DNA of 64,000 nt from Streptomyces endocoffeicus. Its GTDB lineage: Bacteria > Actinomycetota > Actinomycetes > Streptomycetales > Streptomycetaceae. The stretch lies in NCBI RefSeq assembly GCF_016741935.1, contig NZ_JAERRG010000028.1:1-64000 (forward strand), written 5' to 3'. Of this stretch, positions 7,955 to 16,987 are shown piece after piece (positions within the stretch are counted from its first letter, which is position 1; each line of letters starts with the position of its first letter). The translations under genes were made by a program, and so were the position numbers. The notes under the pieces were generated by a model. That model made no database searches and had not been told where the DNA came from. It was given only the letters and a program-made list of their open reading frames with translations.

Positions 7955-8530
7955 CCGTGTCCGGCGGGGCCATGTACGGCGGAGCCGTGTCCCGCAGGGC
8001 CGTGTCCCGCAGGGCCATCTACGGCGGGGCCTTGCCAGGGCCCGGCAGAGCCGGTCTCCAGGCCCGGCGGAGCCCGCGTCCAGGTCCGGCGAGGCCCGTG
8101 CCAGGCCCGGCAGAGCCCGCGCCCAAGCCCGGCGGAGCCCGTGCCCAGGCCCGGCAGAGCCCGCATCCAGGCCCGGCGAGGCCCATGCCCAGGCCCGGCA
8201 GGGCCGGTCTCCAGGCCCCGGCGGGCCGTGCCCAGGCCCGGCGAGGCCCGCGTCCAGGCCCGGCAAAGCCCGTGCCAAGTCCGGCGGAGCCCGTGCCCAG
8301 GCCCGGCAGGGCCGGTCTCCAGGCCCGGCGAGGCCCGTGCCAGGCCCGGCGGAGCCCGCATCCAGACCCGGCAAAGCCCGCGCCCAGGCCCGGCGGGCCC
8401 ATGCCCAGGCCCGGCGGGCCCATGCCCAGGCCCGGCGGGCCCATGCCCAGGCCCGGCAGAGCCGGTCTCCAGGCCCCGGGCGGGGCCGTGCCCAGGCCCG
8501 CCGGAGCCCGTGCCCAGGCCCCCCGGGCCC
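7955..8530. repeat. 21/22-bp GGCCCGGCGGAGCCC minisatellite
   Basis: About 25 imperfect head-to-tail copies of a 21- or 22-bp unit, core CCCGGCGGAGCCCGTGCCC, fill the gap between thiG and the SRPBCC gene. The last three complete units (8390-8455) are identical, a sign of recent expansion. Both strands stay open for hundreds of bases in several frames because the unit lacks stop codons, so the long Pro/Gly/Arg-rich ORFs here are not taken as genes. Confidence 0.85.
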
Positions 8531-8574
8531 TACCGTGGAGGGAGGGAGCAGCCCACAGCCCGGAGGTGGTCGCC

Positions 8575-9033
8575 GTGACCGTGACCGTGGACGACCGGAT
8601 CGAGCGCGAGGTGTACGTACCGGCGCCGATCGACCGGGTGTGGCGGGTGCTGACGACGCCCGAGCACATTCGCGCCTGGTACGCGCCCGGCGGCTGCGAG
8701 ATCGATCCGCACCCCGGCGGGCGGCTCCAGTTCCGCTGGGATGAGCACGGAGAGTTCCACGGCCTGGTCGAGCGGGCGGTCCCGGACACCCTCTTCCGCT
8801 TCCGGCTGGCCCTGGAGCCCGATCACGCCCCCTCGGACCCCGGCGAAGCCACCCTCGTGGAGTTCGCGCTCTCGCCCGAGGGGCGGGGCACCCGGCTGCG
8901 GTTCGCGGAGAGCGGTATCCGGGCCCTGGCCGTCCCCGACGACGCCAAGGCCAAGCACGCCGAGTACGCCACGCTGTCCTGGACCTCCGCGCTGGAGGAG
9001 CTGGCCGCGATCGCCGCCGCGTCGCACAACTGA
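8575..9033 (+). CDS. SRPBCC (AHSA1-like) domain protein
   Basis: 152 residues with the Activator-of-Hsp90 / START-like fold: an N-terminal strand REVYVPAPIDRVWRVLTTPEHIRAWYAP, then the GGRLQFRW turn and a C-terminal helix with WTSALEELAAIA. Members bind hydrophobic ligands or act as stress-related chaperone modulators; the ligand is not predictable. The GTG at 8575 is chosen because GGAGG ends 8 nt before it. The frame stays open for over 600 bp upstream through the minisatellite, which only reflects the lack of stop codons in the repeat. It stands alone, 87 bp before the kinase gene. Confidence 0.88.
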   Translation: MTVTVDDRIEREVYVPAPIDRVWRVLTTPEHIRAWYAPGGCEIDPHPGGRLQFRWDEHGEFHGLVERAVPDTLFRFRLALEPDHAPSDPGEATLVEFALSPEGRGTRLRFAESGIRALAVPDDAKAKHAEYATLSWTSALEELAAIAAASHN

Positions 9034-9090
9034 CCCGCCGGTGTCACCGTTCCGCTGCAGTGCCCGCCCCACCTGGGGCAGGCGGTCCTG

Positions 9091-9114
9091 GCCGATATCG
9101 GCGCCTCGTAGACT
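9091..9114 (+). promoter_or_regulatory. Promoter region of leaderless kinase gene with 12-bp palindrome
   Basis: TAGACT (9109-9114) lies 6 nt before the GTG start of the kinase gene. Just upstream, GCCGATATCGGC (9091-9102) is a perfect palindrome in the spacer, a possible operator. No Shine-Dalgarno sequence is present. Confidence 0.45.
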
Positions 9115-9120
9115 TCCCCC

Positions 9121-11070
<1,950 letters not shown>

Positions 11071-11083
11071 AGGGCTCGGGGAC

Positions 11084-11115
11084 GGATGGCGGCGGCCGGA
11101 CGGCCGCCGCCATCC
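11084..11115. terminator. 15-bp stem terminator after the kinase gene
   Basis: Arms GGATGGCGGCGGCCG and CGGCCGCCGCCATCC around a 2-nt gap, 14 bp after the kinase stop codon. Confidence 0.8.
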
Positions 11116-11119
11116 ATCC

Positions 11120-11192
11120 CCGGCCGCTCATCCGGCGCGCCACCTGTCCGGCCGCTCATCCGGCGAACGCCACCTGTCCGGCCGCTCATCCG
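11120..11192. repeat. Three direct repeats before the endonuclease gene
   Basis: CCGGCCGCTCATCCG occurs at 11120, 11148 and 11178, the last two preceded by CACCTGT. They lie in the 309-bp spacer between the kinase and endonuclease genes. Otherwise the spacer holds only the terminator and the promoter region. Confidence 0.8.
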
Positions 11193-11379
11193 AAGCTGAC
11201 CCGCTCCAGCCAGAAGCAGCTGGGTCTGTACGACGATCTCGGAGCAGCGACGGTCAAAGCTCAGCAGAGTCATGTACGTCACAGTAGGGGCGCCCGCCGA
11301 CAGCGGATCCCGGCCCGGGGGGCATGACCTCGCCGAGGGGCGACAACGCGGGCCCTTCGCACCTGGGACCCTTGATGAC

Positions 11380-12249
11380 GTGAGTACGCATCGCATCCGC
11401 AACCCCATCGGTGGCCATATCCGGGTGGCCGGCGGCCTGGCCACCGTCGGTCTGGCGCACGCCGCCGACATCGGCGCCGAGACCGTCCAGGTCTTCGTCG
11501 CCAATCCGCGCGGCTGGGCCACTCCGGCCGGTACGCCCGCCCAGGACGAGGCGTTCCGCGCCGGCTGCGCCGAGCGGTCGATACCGGTGTACGTCCACGC
11601 CCCCTACTTGATCAACTTCGGTTCGCACACCGAGGCCACGGCCGAACGCTCCGTGGAGTCCCTGCGCCATTCGCTCCGCCGCGGCCGGGAGATCGGCGCG
11701 CTCGGCGTGGTCGTCCACACCGGCTCGGCGACCGGGGGACGCCCGCGTGCCACCGCGATCGCGCAGGTACGGGAGCGGGTGCTGCCGCTGCTGGACGAGC
11801 TGACCCGGGACGACGACCCCTGGCTGCTGCTGGAGCCGACCGCCGGGCAGGGCACCTCGCTGTGCGCGCTGGTGGAGGATCTGGGCCCGTATGTCGAGGC
11901 GCTGGACCGGCATCCCCGGCTGGGGGTCTGCCTGGACACCTGCCATGTGTTCGCGGCTGGCCATGACCTCGCCGCCCCGGGCGGTGTGAAGCAGACGCTG
12001 GACGAGCTGGTGGCCGTCGCCGGTGCGGGGCGGCTCAGGCTGATCCACGCCAATGACTCCAAGGACGTGGTCGGCGCCCACAAGGACCGGCACGCGAACA
12101 TCGGCGCCGGGCACATCGGGGCGGAGCCGTTCCGCGAGCTGTTCACCCACCCCGCGACCGACGGCGTGCCGCTGGTGATCGAGACGCCGGGCGGTACGGA
12201 GGGGCATGCGGCGGATGTGGCCCGGCTGAAGGAGCTGCGCACCAATTGA
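11380..12249 (+). CDS. nfo: Deoxyribonuclease IV (AP endonuclease family 2)
   Basis: 289 residues. Endonuclease IV cleaves the DNA backbone at abasic sites in base excision repair. The metal-binding TIM-barrel motifs are in order: VYVHAPYLINFGS, GVVVHTGSATG, LLLEPTAGQG, GVCLDTCHVFAAGHDL, RLIHANDSKDVVGAHKDRH and LVIETPGG; these carry the His, Glu and Asp ligands of the three-zinc centre. The GTG at 11380 starts the conserved part; the open frame upstream to 11272 has no homologous look. No clear ribosome binding site is visible. It reads towards the DUF4396 gene, with a metal-type operator in between. Confidence 0.9.
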   Translation: MSTHRIRNPIGGHIRVAGGLATVGLAHAADIGAETVQVFVANPRGWATPAGTPAQDEAFRAGCAERSIPVYVHAPYLINFGSHTEATAERSVESLRHSLRRGREIGALGVVVHTGSATGGRPRATAIAQVRERVLPLLDELTRDDDPWLLLEPTAGQGTSLCALVEDLGPYVEALDRHPRLGVCLDTCHVFAAGHDLAAPGGVKQTLDELVAVAGAGRLRLIHANDSKDVVGAHKDRHANIGAGHIGAEPFRELFTHPATDGVPLVIETPGGTEGHAADVARLKELRTN

Positions 12250-12252
12250 GGA

Positions 12253-12274
12253 ATACCCCTAGGGGGTATAGCGT
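12253..12274 (+). promoter_or_regulatory. CsoR-like operator and -10 region before the DUF4396 gene
   Basis: A perfect inverted repeat ATACCCC-TAG-GGGGTAT (12253-12269) overlaps a -10 box (TATAGC or TAGCGT, 12267-12274). A/T-flanked C-tract/G-tract dyads of this form are bound by CsoR/RcnR-family metal-responsive repressors, notably copper CsoR in Streptomyces and mycobacteria. The regulator's identity is inference. Confidence 0.7.
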
Positions 12275-12321
12275 TGACGCTGGCCGACGAAACCGCGATC
12301 AACGCTGGGGGTACGACGGAC

Positions 12322-12855
12322 ATGCGACAGCATGAGCACACACAGAGCGGACCTCATGAGCACCATGACCACCAGGCCCATGGGCACCAAGACCATGGGC
12401 ACCAGGAGCACCATGGGGGCGCTACGAGCTGGTCGATGGCAGCCCAGGCCACCCTGCACTGCCTGACCGGCTGCGCCATCGGCGAGGTCGTGGGCATGGC
12501 CATCGGTACGGCCCTGGCCTGGCACAACGTCCCGACCATGATCCTGGCGATCGTGCTCGCCTTCGTCTTCGGCTACTCCCTGACGATGCGGGGCGTGCTG
12601 CGGGCCGGGCTCGATATGCGCAGCGCGCTGCGGGTGGCGCTGGCGGCCGACACCGTATCGATCACCATCATGGAGCTGGCCGACAACGCGACGATCGTCG
12701 TCTTCCCCGGCGCGATGGACGCGACGCTGTCGGACGTTCTCTTCTGGCTCAGCCTGGCCCTGTCGTTCGTGGTGGCGTTCCTGGTCACCACGCCGGTCAA
12801 CAAGTGGATGATCGGGCGGGGCAAGGGGCATGCGGTGGTCCACCAGTACCACTGA
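12322..12855 (+). CDS. His-rich DUF4396 membrane protein
   Basis: 177 residues. The first ~30 residues hold more than a dozen His in pairs such as HEHH, HGHQDH and HQEHH, a typical flexible metal-binding tail. Four hydrophobic segments follow, the first with the motif LHCLTGCAIGEVVGM (two Cys), the second around AIVLAFVFGYSLTMRG, the third with MELADNATIVVFP, the last before VNKWMIGRGKGH. The family has no assigned function. A CsoR-like operator lies 53 bp upstream, so the protein is probably a metal-induced (copper is likeliest) transporter, sensor or sink. The ATG at 12322 is chosen over the TTG at 12274 because the latter lies at the promoter and a GGGGG tract precedes the ATG. Confidence 0.85.
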   Translation: MRQHEHTQSGPHEHHDHQAHGHQDHGHQEHHGGATSWSMAAQATLHCLTGCAIGEVVGMAIGTALAWHNVPTMILAIVLAFVFGYSLTMRGVLRAGLDMRSALRVALAADTVSITIMELADNATIVVFPGAMDATLSDVLFWLSLALSFVVAFLVTTPVNKWMIGRGKGHAVVHQYH

Positions 12856-12900
12856 CCGCGCGAGGCGGCCCAGCCGAACGCCGCTACGCGGCGGCCCGGA

Positions 12901-13533
12901 CTAGAGCTCCGGGCCGTCGCCCGGCACCTCCTGGTAGGAGTAGCGCTTCTCCGTCCAGGGGTCGCCGATGTTGTGGTAGCCGCGCTCCTCCCAGAAGCCG
13001 CGGCGGTCGGCGGTCATGTACTCCACCCCGCGCACCCATTTCGGGCCCTTCCAGGCGTACAGATGAGGCACCACCAGCCGCACCGGAAAGCCGTGCTCGG
13101 CGGTGAGCAGTTCGCCGTCCTTGTGGGTGGCGAAAATCGTGGTCTCCGCCATGAAGTCCGACAGCCGCAGATTCGAGCTGAACCCGTATTCGGCCCACAC
13201 CATCACATGGGTGACATCGGGCGCCGGCGGTGCGAGCTTCGCGATCTCCAGCGAGGAAACCCCGCCCCATTCGGCGTCGAGCATGCTGAATTTGGTGACG
13301 CAGTGCAGATCGGCCACGACCGTCGAGTACGGCAACGCCGAGAACTCCTCATGCGTCCAGCAGTGTTTTTCGCCGTCCGCCGTGGCGCCGAAGACCCGGA
13401 ACTCCCACCGGTCCGGCTTGAACTTGGGGACCGGTCCATAGTGCGTAACCGGCCAACCGCGCTGCAGTCGCTGCCCAGGAGGCAGCTTCGCGAGCTCCCC
13501 CTCGCGGCTTTCCGACTGACCCATGGGCTCCAT
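12901..13533 (-). CDS. Molybdopterin-dependent oxidoreductase (sulfite oxidase-like)
   Basis: 210 residues made of a single Moco-binding domain as in MsrP/YedY and sulfite oxidase. The Cys that ligates molybdenum lies in VVADLHCVTKFS, and GGVSSLEIAKL, HGFPVRLVVPHLYAWKGPKWV and GFWEERGYHN are family signatures. There is no Tat signal and no dimerisation domain, so it is probably a cytosolic enzyme. The substrate is unknown. A second ATG at 13524 has GGAG 4 nt before it and may be the true start. It converges with the DUF4396 gene (46-bp gap) and diverges from bacterioferritin. Confidence 0.9.
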   Translation of the reverse strand: MEPMGQSESREGELAKLPPGQRLQRGWPVTHYGPVPKFKPDRWEFRVFGATADGEKHCWTHEEFSALPYSTVVADLHCVTKFSMLDAEWGGVSSLEIAKLAPPAPDVTHVMVWAEYGFSSNLRLSDFMAETTIFATHKDGELLTAEHGFPVRLVVPHLYAWKGPKWVRGVEYMTADRRGFWEERGYHNIGDPWTEKRYSYQEVPGDGPEL

Positions 13534-13590
13534 GGTCTCAGACCGCCGGGGGTGGTCGTGACCAGGGCATCGAGGACGGGCACAACTCGT

Positions 13591-13608
13591 ACTAAGCGTG
13601 CACTTACT
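13591..13608. promoter_or_regulatory. Imperfect dyad in the oxidoreductase-bfr promoter region
   Basis: ACTAAGCGTGCACTTACT is an imperfect palindrome resembling TetR-family operators. It lies between two divergent genes and could control either. Confidence 0.3.
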
Positions 13609-13682
13609 GGACGCCCCAACAGGCGCGGTGCGACGATGCGCGGAACCTGCCGTTCCCGATCGGATTGGAAGGAGCCCCTCCG

Positions 13683-14198
13683 ATGCAGGGTGACCCCGAG
13701 GTCCTCGAGTTCCTCAACGAGCAGCTGACCGGCGAGCTGACCGCGATCAATCAGTACTTTCTGCACTCAAAGATGCAGGACCACTTTGGCTGGACTCGGC
13801 TTGCCAAATACACCCGGTCGGAGTCTTTCGACGAGATGAAGCATGCGGAGATCCTCACCGACCGCATCCTTCTTCTGGATGGGCTGCCCAATTACCAGCG
13901 GCTCTTCCATGTCCGGGTGGGCCAGACGCTGACCGAGATGTTCCAGGCCGACCGGCAGGTGGAGATCGAGGCGATCGACCGCCTCAAGCGGGGCATCGAG
14001 CTGATGCGGTCCAAGGCGGACATCACCTCGGCGAATCTCTTCGAGTACATCCTCGCCGACGAGGAACTCCACATCGACTATCTCGACACTCAGCTGGAGC
14101 TGATCGAGAAACTCGGTGAGCCCCTCTACATCGCCCAGCAGATCGAGCAGCCCAGCGACAACGGCGACAACTACTCCGGGAGCGGCAAGGGCCACTGA
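13683..14198 (+). CDS. bfr: Bacterioferritin
   Basis: 171 residues. Bacterioferritin forms a 24-mer shell that oxidises and stores iron, with haem between subunits. The ferroxidase ligands Glu18, Glu51 and His54 and the haem-ligating Met52 fall at the canonical positions (LTGELTAINQYF, FDEMKHAE), and the second Glu/His pair lies in YILADEELHIDYLD. The ATG at 13683 has AAGGAG 8 nt upstream; the longer frame from 13665 would begin inside the ribosome binding site. It converges on bfd, which encodes its ferredoxin partner. No iron box is seen at its own promoter. Confidence 0.97.
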   Translation: MQGDPEVLEFLNEQLTGELTAINQYFLHSKMQDHFGWTRLAKYTRSESFDEMKHAEILTDRILLLDGLPNYQRLFHVRVGQTLTEMFQADRQVEIEAIDRLKRGIELMRSKADITSANLFEYILADEELHIDYLDTQLELIEKLGEPLYIAQQIEQPSDNGDNYSGSGKGH

Positions 14199-14257
14199 GC
14201 CCGCGGCGGCATAACTCGCGGCGACCGAGCCGGTCCGCAGGTCCGCAGGTCCTCCGG

Positions 14258-14521
14258 TCAGGCCGCCTCGGCCGCCGTCGGCTCCGGGAGGGAAGCGGCG
14301 GCGGATGCCGTCGTCGCGGCCGTCGCCAGGACGACCGGGTCCAGCGCCTCGCGCCGGGGGCACGCACCGCGGCCCAGCAGCGCCTGGATCTTCCGCACGC
14401 ACGATCCGCAGTCCGTGCCCGCCTTGCAGGCACCGGCGATCTGGCGTGGGGTGCACGCGCCCGTTTCCGCGTGCTGACGCACCTGCTGCTCGGTGATCCC
14501 GAAGCATGAGCAGACGTACAC
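14258..14521 (-). CDS. bfd: Bacterioferritin-associated ferredoxin
   Basis: 87 residues. Bfd carries a [2Fe-2S] cluster and donates electrons to bacterioferritin so that stored iron is released. The four ligands C4, C6, C38 and C41 (YVCSCFG and GTDCGSC) are present. The GTG at 14521 is preferred because GGAGAG lies 4 nt before it and known homologues begin MYVCSCFG. The frame is open further upstream but passes through the iron box. An Ala-rich tail of about 25 residues ends the protein. The iron box predicts expression under iron shortage, opposite to storage, which suits iron mobilisation. Confidence 0.92.
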   Translation of the reverse strand: MYVCSCFGITEQQVRQHAETGACTPRQIAGACKAGTDCGSCVRKIQALLGRGACPRREALDPVVLATAATTASAAASLPEPTAAEAA

Positions 14522-14560
14522 GGGCTCTCCAGCGGTGGCGTCGACGATGGCATTGATCAG

Positions 14561-14579
14561 TGAGGTAACCCTTACCTTA
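14561..14579 (-). promoter_or_regulatory. Iron box (IdeR/DmdR-type) before bfd
   Basis: A 19-bp site with the perfect inverted repeat AGGTAA-CCC-TTACCT (14563-14577) close to the actinobacterial consensus TTAGGTTAGSCTAACCTAA. It lies 40 nt upstream of the bfd start and should be bound by an iron-loaded DmdR/IdeR repressor. Confidence 0.8.
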
Positions 14580-14610
14580 CCTGTCGCGCCGGACCCCCAC
14601 AACGCACAGC

Positions 14611-14637
14611 GGGCGCGGATCCATGTGATCCGCGCCC
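14611..14637. terminator. Terminator after DAHP synthase
   Basis: Perfect 11-bp stem GGGCGCGGATC / GATCCGCGCCC with a 5-nt loop, 62 bp beyond the stop codon of the minus-strand DAHP synthase gene. Confidence 0.8.
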
Positions 14638-14698
14638 CACCTGCGTCTTTATGATCTCTACTGGCCGGGCTCTACGGCCAAGCCCTACTGACCGGGCT

Positions 14699-16048
14699 CT
14701 ACTGGTCCCGGTACATCTCAGCCACCAGGAACGCCAGGTCCAGCGACTGGCTGCGGTTGAGCCGCGGGTCGCACGCCGTCTCGTAGCGCTGGTGCAGATC
14801 GTCGACGAAGATCTCGTCGCCGCCGCCCACGCACTCCGTGACATCGTCGCCGGTCAGCTCCACATGGATACCGCCCGGATGGGTGCCGAGCTCCTTGTGG
14901 ACCTCGAAGAAGCCCTTGACCTCGTCCAGCACATCGTCGAAGCGGCGGGTCTTGTGCCCGGACGCCGCCTCGAAGGTGTTGCCGTGCATCGGGTCGCAGA
15001 CCCAGACGACCTGCGCACCGGAGGCGGTCACCTTCTCCACCAGGTTGGGCAGCTTGTCGCGGATCTTGTCCGCGCCCATCCGGGTGATGAAGGTCAGCCG
15101 GCCCGGCTCGCGGTCCGGGTCGATCCGCTCGATCAGCGACAGCGCCTCTTCCGGCGTGGTCGTCGGGCCCAGCTTCACGCCCACCGGGTTGCGGACCTTG
15201 GAGGCGAACTCGATATGCGCCCCGTCCAGCTGCCGGGTGCGCTCGCCGATCCAGACCATGTGCCCGGAGACGTCGTACAGCTCACCGGTGCGCGAGTCGG
15301 TGCGGGTCATCGCCGTCTCGTAGTCCAGGACCAGCGCCTCGTGCGAGGAGAAGAACTCGACGGTCTTGAACTCCTCCGGGTCCACCCCGCACGCGTTCAT
15401 GAAGGACAGCGCCCGGTCGATCTCGCGCGCCAGCGCCTCGTAGCGCTGGCCCGAGGGCGAGGACTTCACGAAGTCCTGGTTCCAGGCGTGCACCTGCCGC
15501 AGGTCCGCGTAGCCACCGGTGGTGAAGGCGCGCACCAGGTTCAGCGTCGAGGCCGACGCCTGGTACATCCGCTTCAGCCGCTGCGGGTCCGGGATCCGCG
15601 CCTCGGGGGTGAATTCGAATCCGTTGACGGAGTCGCCACGGTAGGTGGGCAGGGTCACCCCGTCCCGGGTCTCGGTCGGCTTGGAGCGCGGCTTGCTGTA
15701 CTGCCCGGCGATCCGGCCCACCTTCACCACCGGGACGGACCCGGCGTAGGTCAGCACGGCGCCCATCTGGAGGAGCGTCTTGAGCTTGCTGCGGATCTGG
15801 TCGGCGCTCACGCCGTCGAATGCCTCGGCGCAGTCACCGCCCTGGAGCAGAAACGCCTCGCCCCGCGCCACGGCCCCCAGGCGGTGCCGCAGCGCGTCGC
15901 ACTCGCCCGCGAAGACGAGCGGCGGATAGGACTCAAGCTCAGCGATCACATCGCGCAGAGCCGCTCGGTCCGGCCAGTCGGGCTGCTGCGCCGCGGGAAG
16001 AGACTGCCAGGTGTGGCCACCGGCGTGGGTTTCAGCGTTCACGGTCAC
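14699..16048 (-). CDS. aroH: Class II DAHP synthase (3-deoxy-7-phosphoheptulonate synthase)
   Basis: 449 residues, typical of the plant-like class II enzyme. It joins phosphoenolpyruvate and erythrose 4-phosphate in the first step of the shikimate pathway. Signatures include LLQGGDCAEAF near the N-terminus (metal-binding Cys), SKPRSKPTE, DYETAMTRTDSRTGE, HMVWIGERTRQLDGAH, FITRMGADKIRD, WVCDPMHGNT and GGIHVELTGDDVTEC. The GTG at 16048 is chosen among three in-frame GTGs because TAACCT lies 7 nt before it, the leaderless pattern. trpE and trpD elsewhere in the window use the same pathway. Mycobacterial aroG (Rv2178c) holds the same neighbourhood. Confidence 0.95.
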   Translation of the reverse strand: MTVNAETHAGGHTWQSLPAAQQPDWPDRAALRDVIAELESYPPLVFAGECDALRHRLGAVARGEAFLLQGGDCAEAFDGVSADQIRSKLKTLLQMGAVLTYAGSVPVVKVGRIAGQYSKPRSKPTETRDGVTLPTYRGDSVNGFEFTPEARIPDPQRLKRMYQASASTLNLVRAFTTGGYADLRQVHAWNQDFVKSSPSGQRYEALAREIDRALSFMNACGVDPEEFKTVEFFSSHEALVLDYETAMTRTDSRTGELYDVSGHMVWIGERTRQLDGAHIEFASKVRNPVGVKLGPTTTPEEALSLIERIDPDREPGRLTFITRMGADKIRDKLPNLVEKVTASGAQVVWVCDPMHGNTFEAASGHKTRRFDDVLDEVKGFFEVHKELGTHPGGIHVELTGDDVTECVGGGDEIFVDDLHQRYETACDPRLNRSQSLDLAFLVAEMYRDQ

Positions 16049-16055
16049 CCGCACA

Positions 16056-16061
16056 AGGTTA
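16056..16061 (-). promoter_or_regulatory. -10 box for leaderless DAHP synthase gene
   Basis: TAACCT lies 7 nt before the GTG at 16048. Confidence 0.45.
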
Positions 16062-16204
16062 CGGGGTCTCCACGGCCGTCCAGCCCGCTTTCCACGGTGT
16101 GAGACACCGCCCCTCACGCCGTGCACTCACCCCGACCCATCCGAAAACATCGGCTCGGCCGCCGAGACCGGCCGACTCCGGCCCTCGATACCCCTCCCGC
16201 CGCT

Positions 16205-16210
16205 TAGTCT
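16205..16210 (+). promoter_or_regulatory. -10 box for leaderless Uma2 gene
   Basis: TAGTCT lies 6 nt before the ATG at 16217; no Shine-Dalgarno sequence is present. Confidence 0.5.
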
Positions 16211-16216
16211 TGCCCC

Positions 16217-16804
16217 ATGAGTGCCGAGCCGCTGCCCGACTGGGTGATCCCGCCGCCTGGCGGCTTCACCGCCGAGGATCTTCTGCGGCTGCCCGGACTT
16301 CCTCCGCACACCGAGCTCATCGACGGAAGCCTCGTCTTGGTGAGCCCGCAGCAAAAATGGCACAGCCGGGTGATCAATCTGCTGGTCAGGGAGCTGGACC
16401 AGCAGGCCCCGGACGGTCTGCGGGCCGATCGTGAGATGACCGTGCGCCTCGCCAAGCGCCAGGCTCCCGAGCCGGACGTCATCGTGGTGACCCGTGAGGC
16501 GTACGAGCGCGACGAGCCGTCCACGTTCTACCTGCCGGAAGACGTCGCGCTGGCCGTCGAGGCCGTGTCGCCGGACTCCGAGGAGCGGGACCGCGACACC
16601 AAGCCACGGAAGTACGCGAAGGCCGGCATCCGCCACTACTGGCGGGTGGAGAACGACGAGGGCCGCACCGTCGTCTACACCTACGAGCGCGACCCGGCCA
16701 CGGAGTGCTTCTCCCTGACCGGAATCCACCATGACAAGCTCGCGATCACGGTGCCCTTCACGGTGGACATCGACCTCACCACCATCGGCAAGCGCTCCAC
16801 CTGA
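16217..16804 (+). CDS. Uma2-family (DUF820) putative nuclease
   Basis: 195 residues of the Uma2 family, a restriction-endonuclease-like fold common in Streptomyces and cyanobacteria. The PD-(D/E)XK-type residues appear in ELIDGSLVLVSP, RQAPEPDVIVVT, AVEAVSPDSEERD and TKPRKYAKAGIRHYWRVE (acidic pair plus the conserved Lys/Tyr). Substrate and biological role are unknown; many genomes have dozens of copies. It is a single gene with its own leaderless promoter, inserted between aroH and the trp leader. Confidence 0.88.
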   Translation: MSAEPLPDWVIPPPGGFTAEDLLRLPGLPPHTELIDGSLVLVSPQQKWHSRVINLLVRELDQQAPDGLRADREMTVRLAKRQAPEPDVIVVTREAYERDEPSTFYLPEDVALAVEAVSPDSEERDRDTKPRKYAKAGIRHYWRVENDEGRTVVYTYERDPATECFSLTGIHHDKLAITVPFTVDIDLTTIGKRST

Positions 16805-16837
16805 CCCAGTGCCCATCACTGGGGTACAGTCCGTTCC

Positions 16838-16894
16838 ATGTTCGCGCGACTGACCATGACCTGGTGGTGGACCGCTCATCCGGCGGCCCGCTGA
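16838..16894 (+). CDS. trpL: trp operon leader peptide
   Basis: An 18-residue peptide, MFARLTMTWWWTAHPAAR, with three consecutive Trp codons. It matches the Streptomyces trpE leader type (WWWTAHPAA). Ribosome stalling at the Trp codons when charged Trp-tRNA is scarce should prevent the downstream attenuator from forming. The stop codon lies 23 nt before the attenuator stem. Confidence 0.93.
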   Translation: MFARLTMTWWWTAHPAAR

Positions 16895-16917
16895 ATCGCG
16901 CACTCCCAAGATCTCGC

Positions 16918-16942
16918 GAAGGCCGCCCGAGGGGCGGCCTTC
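16918..16942 (+). terminator. trp attenuator
   Basis: Stem GAAGGCCGCCC / GGGCGGCCTTC (11 bp) with a 3-nt loop between the leader peptide and trpE. The peptide's own GC-rich region (GCGGCCCGC, 16883-16891) can offer a competing antiterminator partner. Confidence 0.85.
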
Positions 16943-16987
16943 GGCGTTTCCGCGGGTCGTTCCTCATTCCGGAAGGAATCACCCGCC

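Noticed and set aside
7556..8578. Long Pro/Gly/Arg-rich ORFs on both strands between thiG and the SRPBCC gene
   Set aside because: They arise because the 21/22-bp unit has no stop codon in any frame; the peptides are pure repeats, no ribosome binding site is present, and several frames are open at once.
13203..13766. Minus-strand ORF across the oxidoreductase-bfr promoter
   Set aside because: It crosses two divergent promoters and the bfr start, with Ser/Arg-rich shadow composition.
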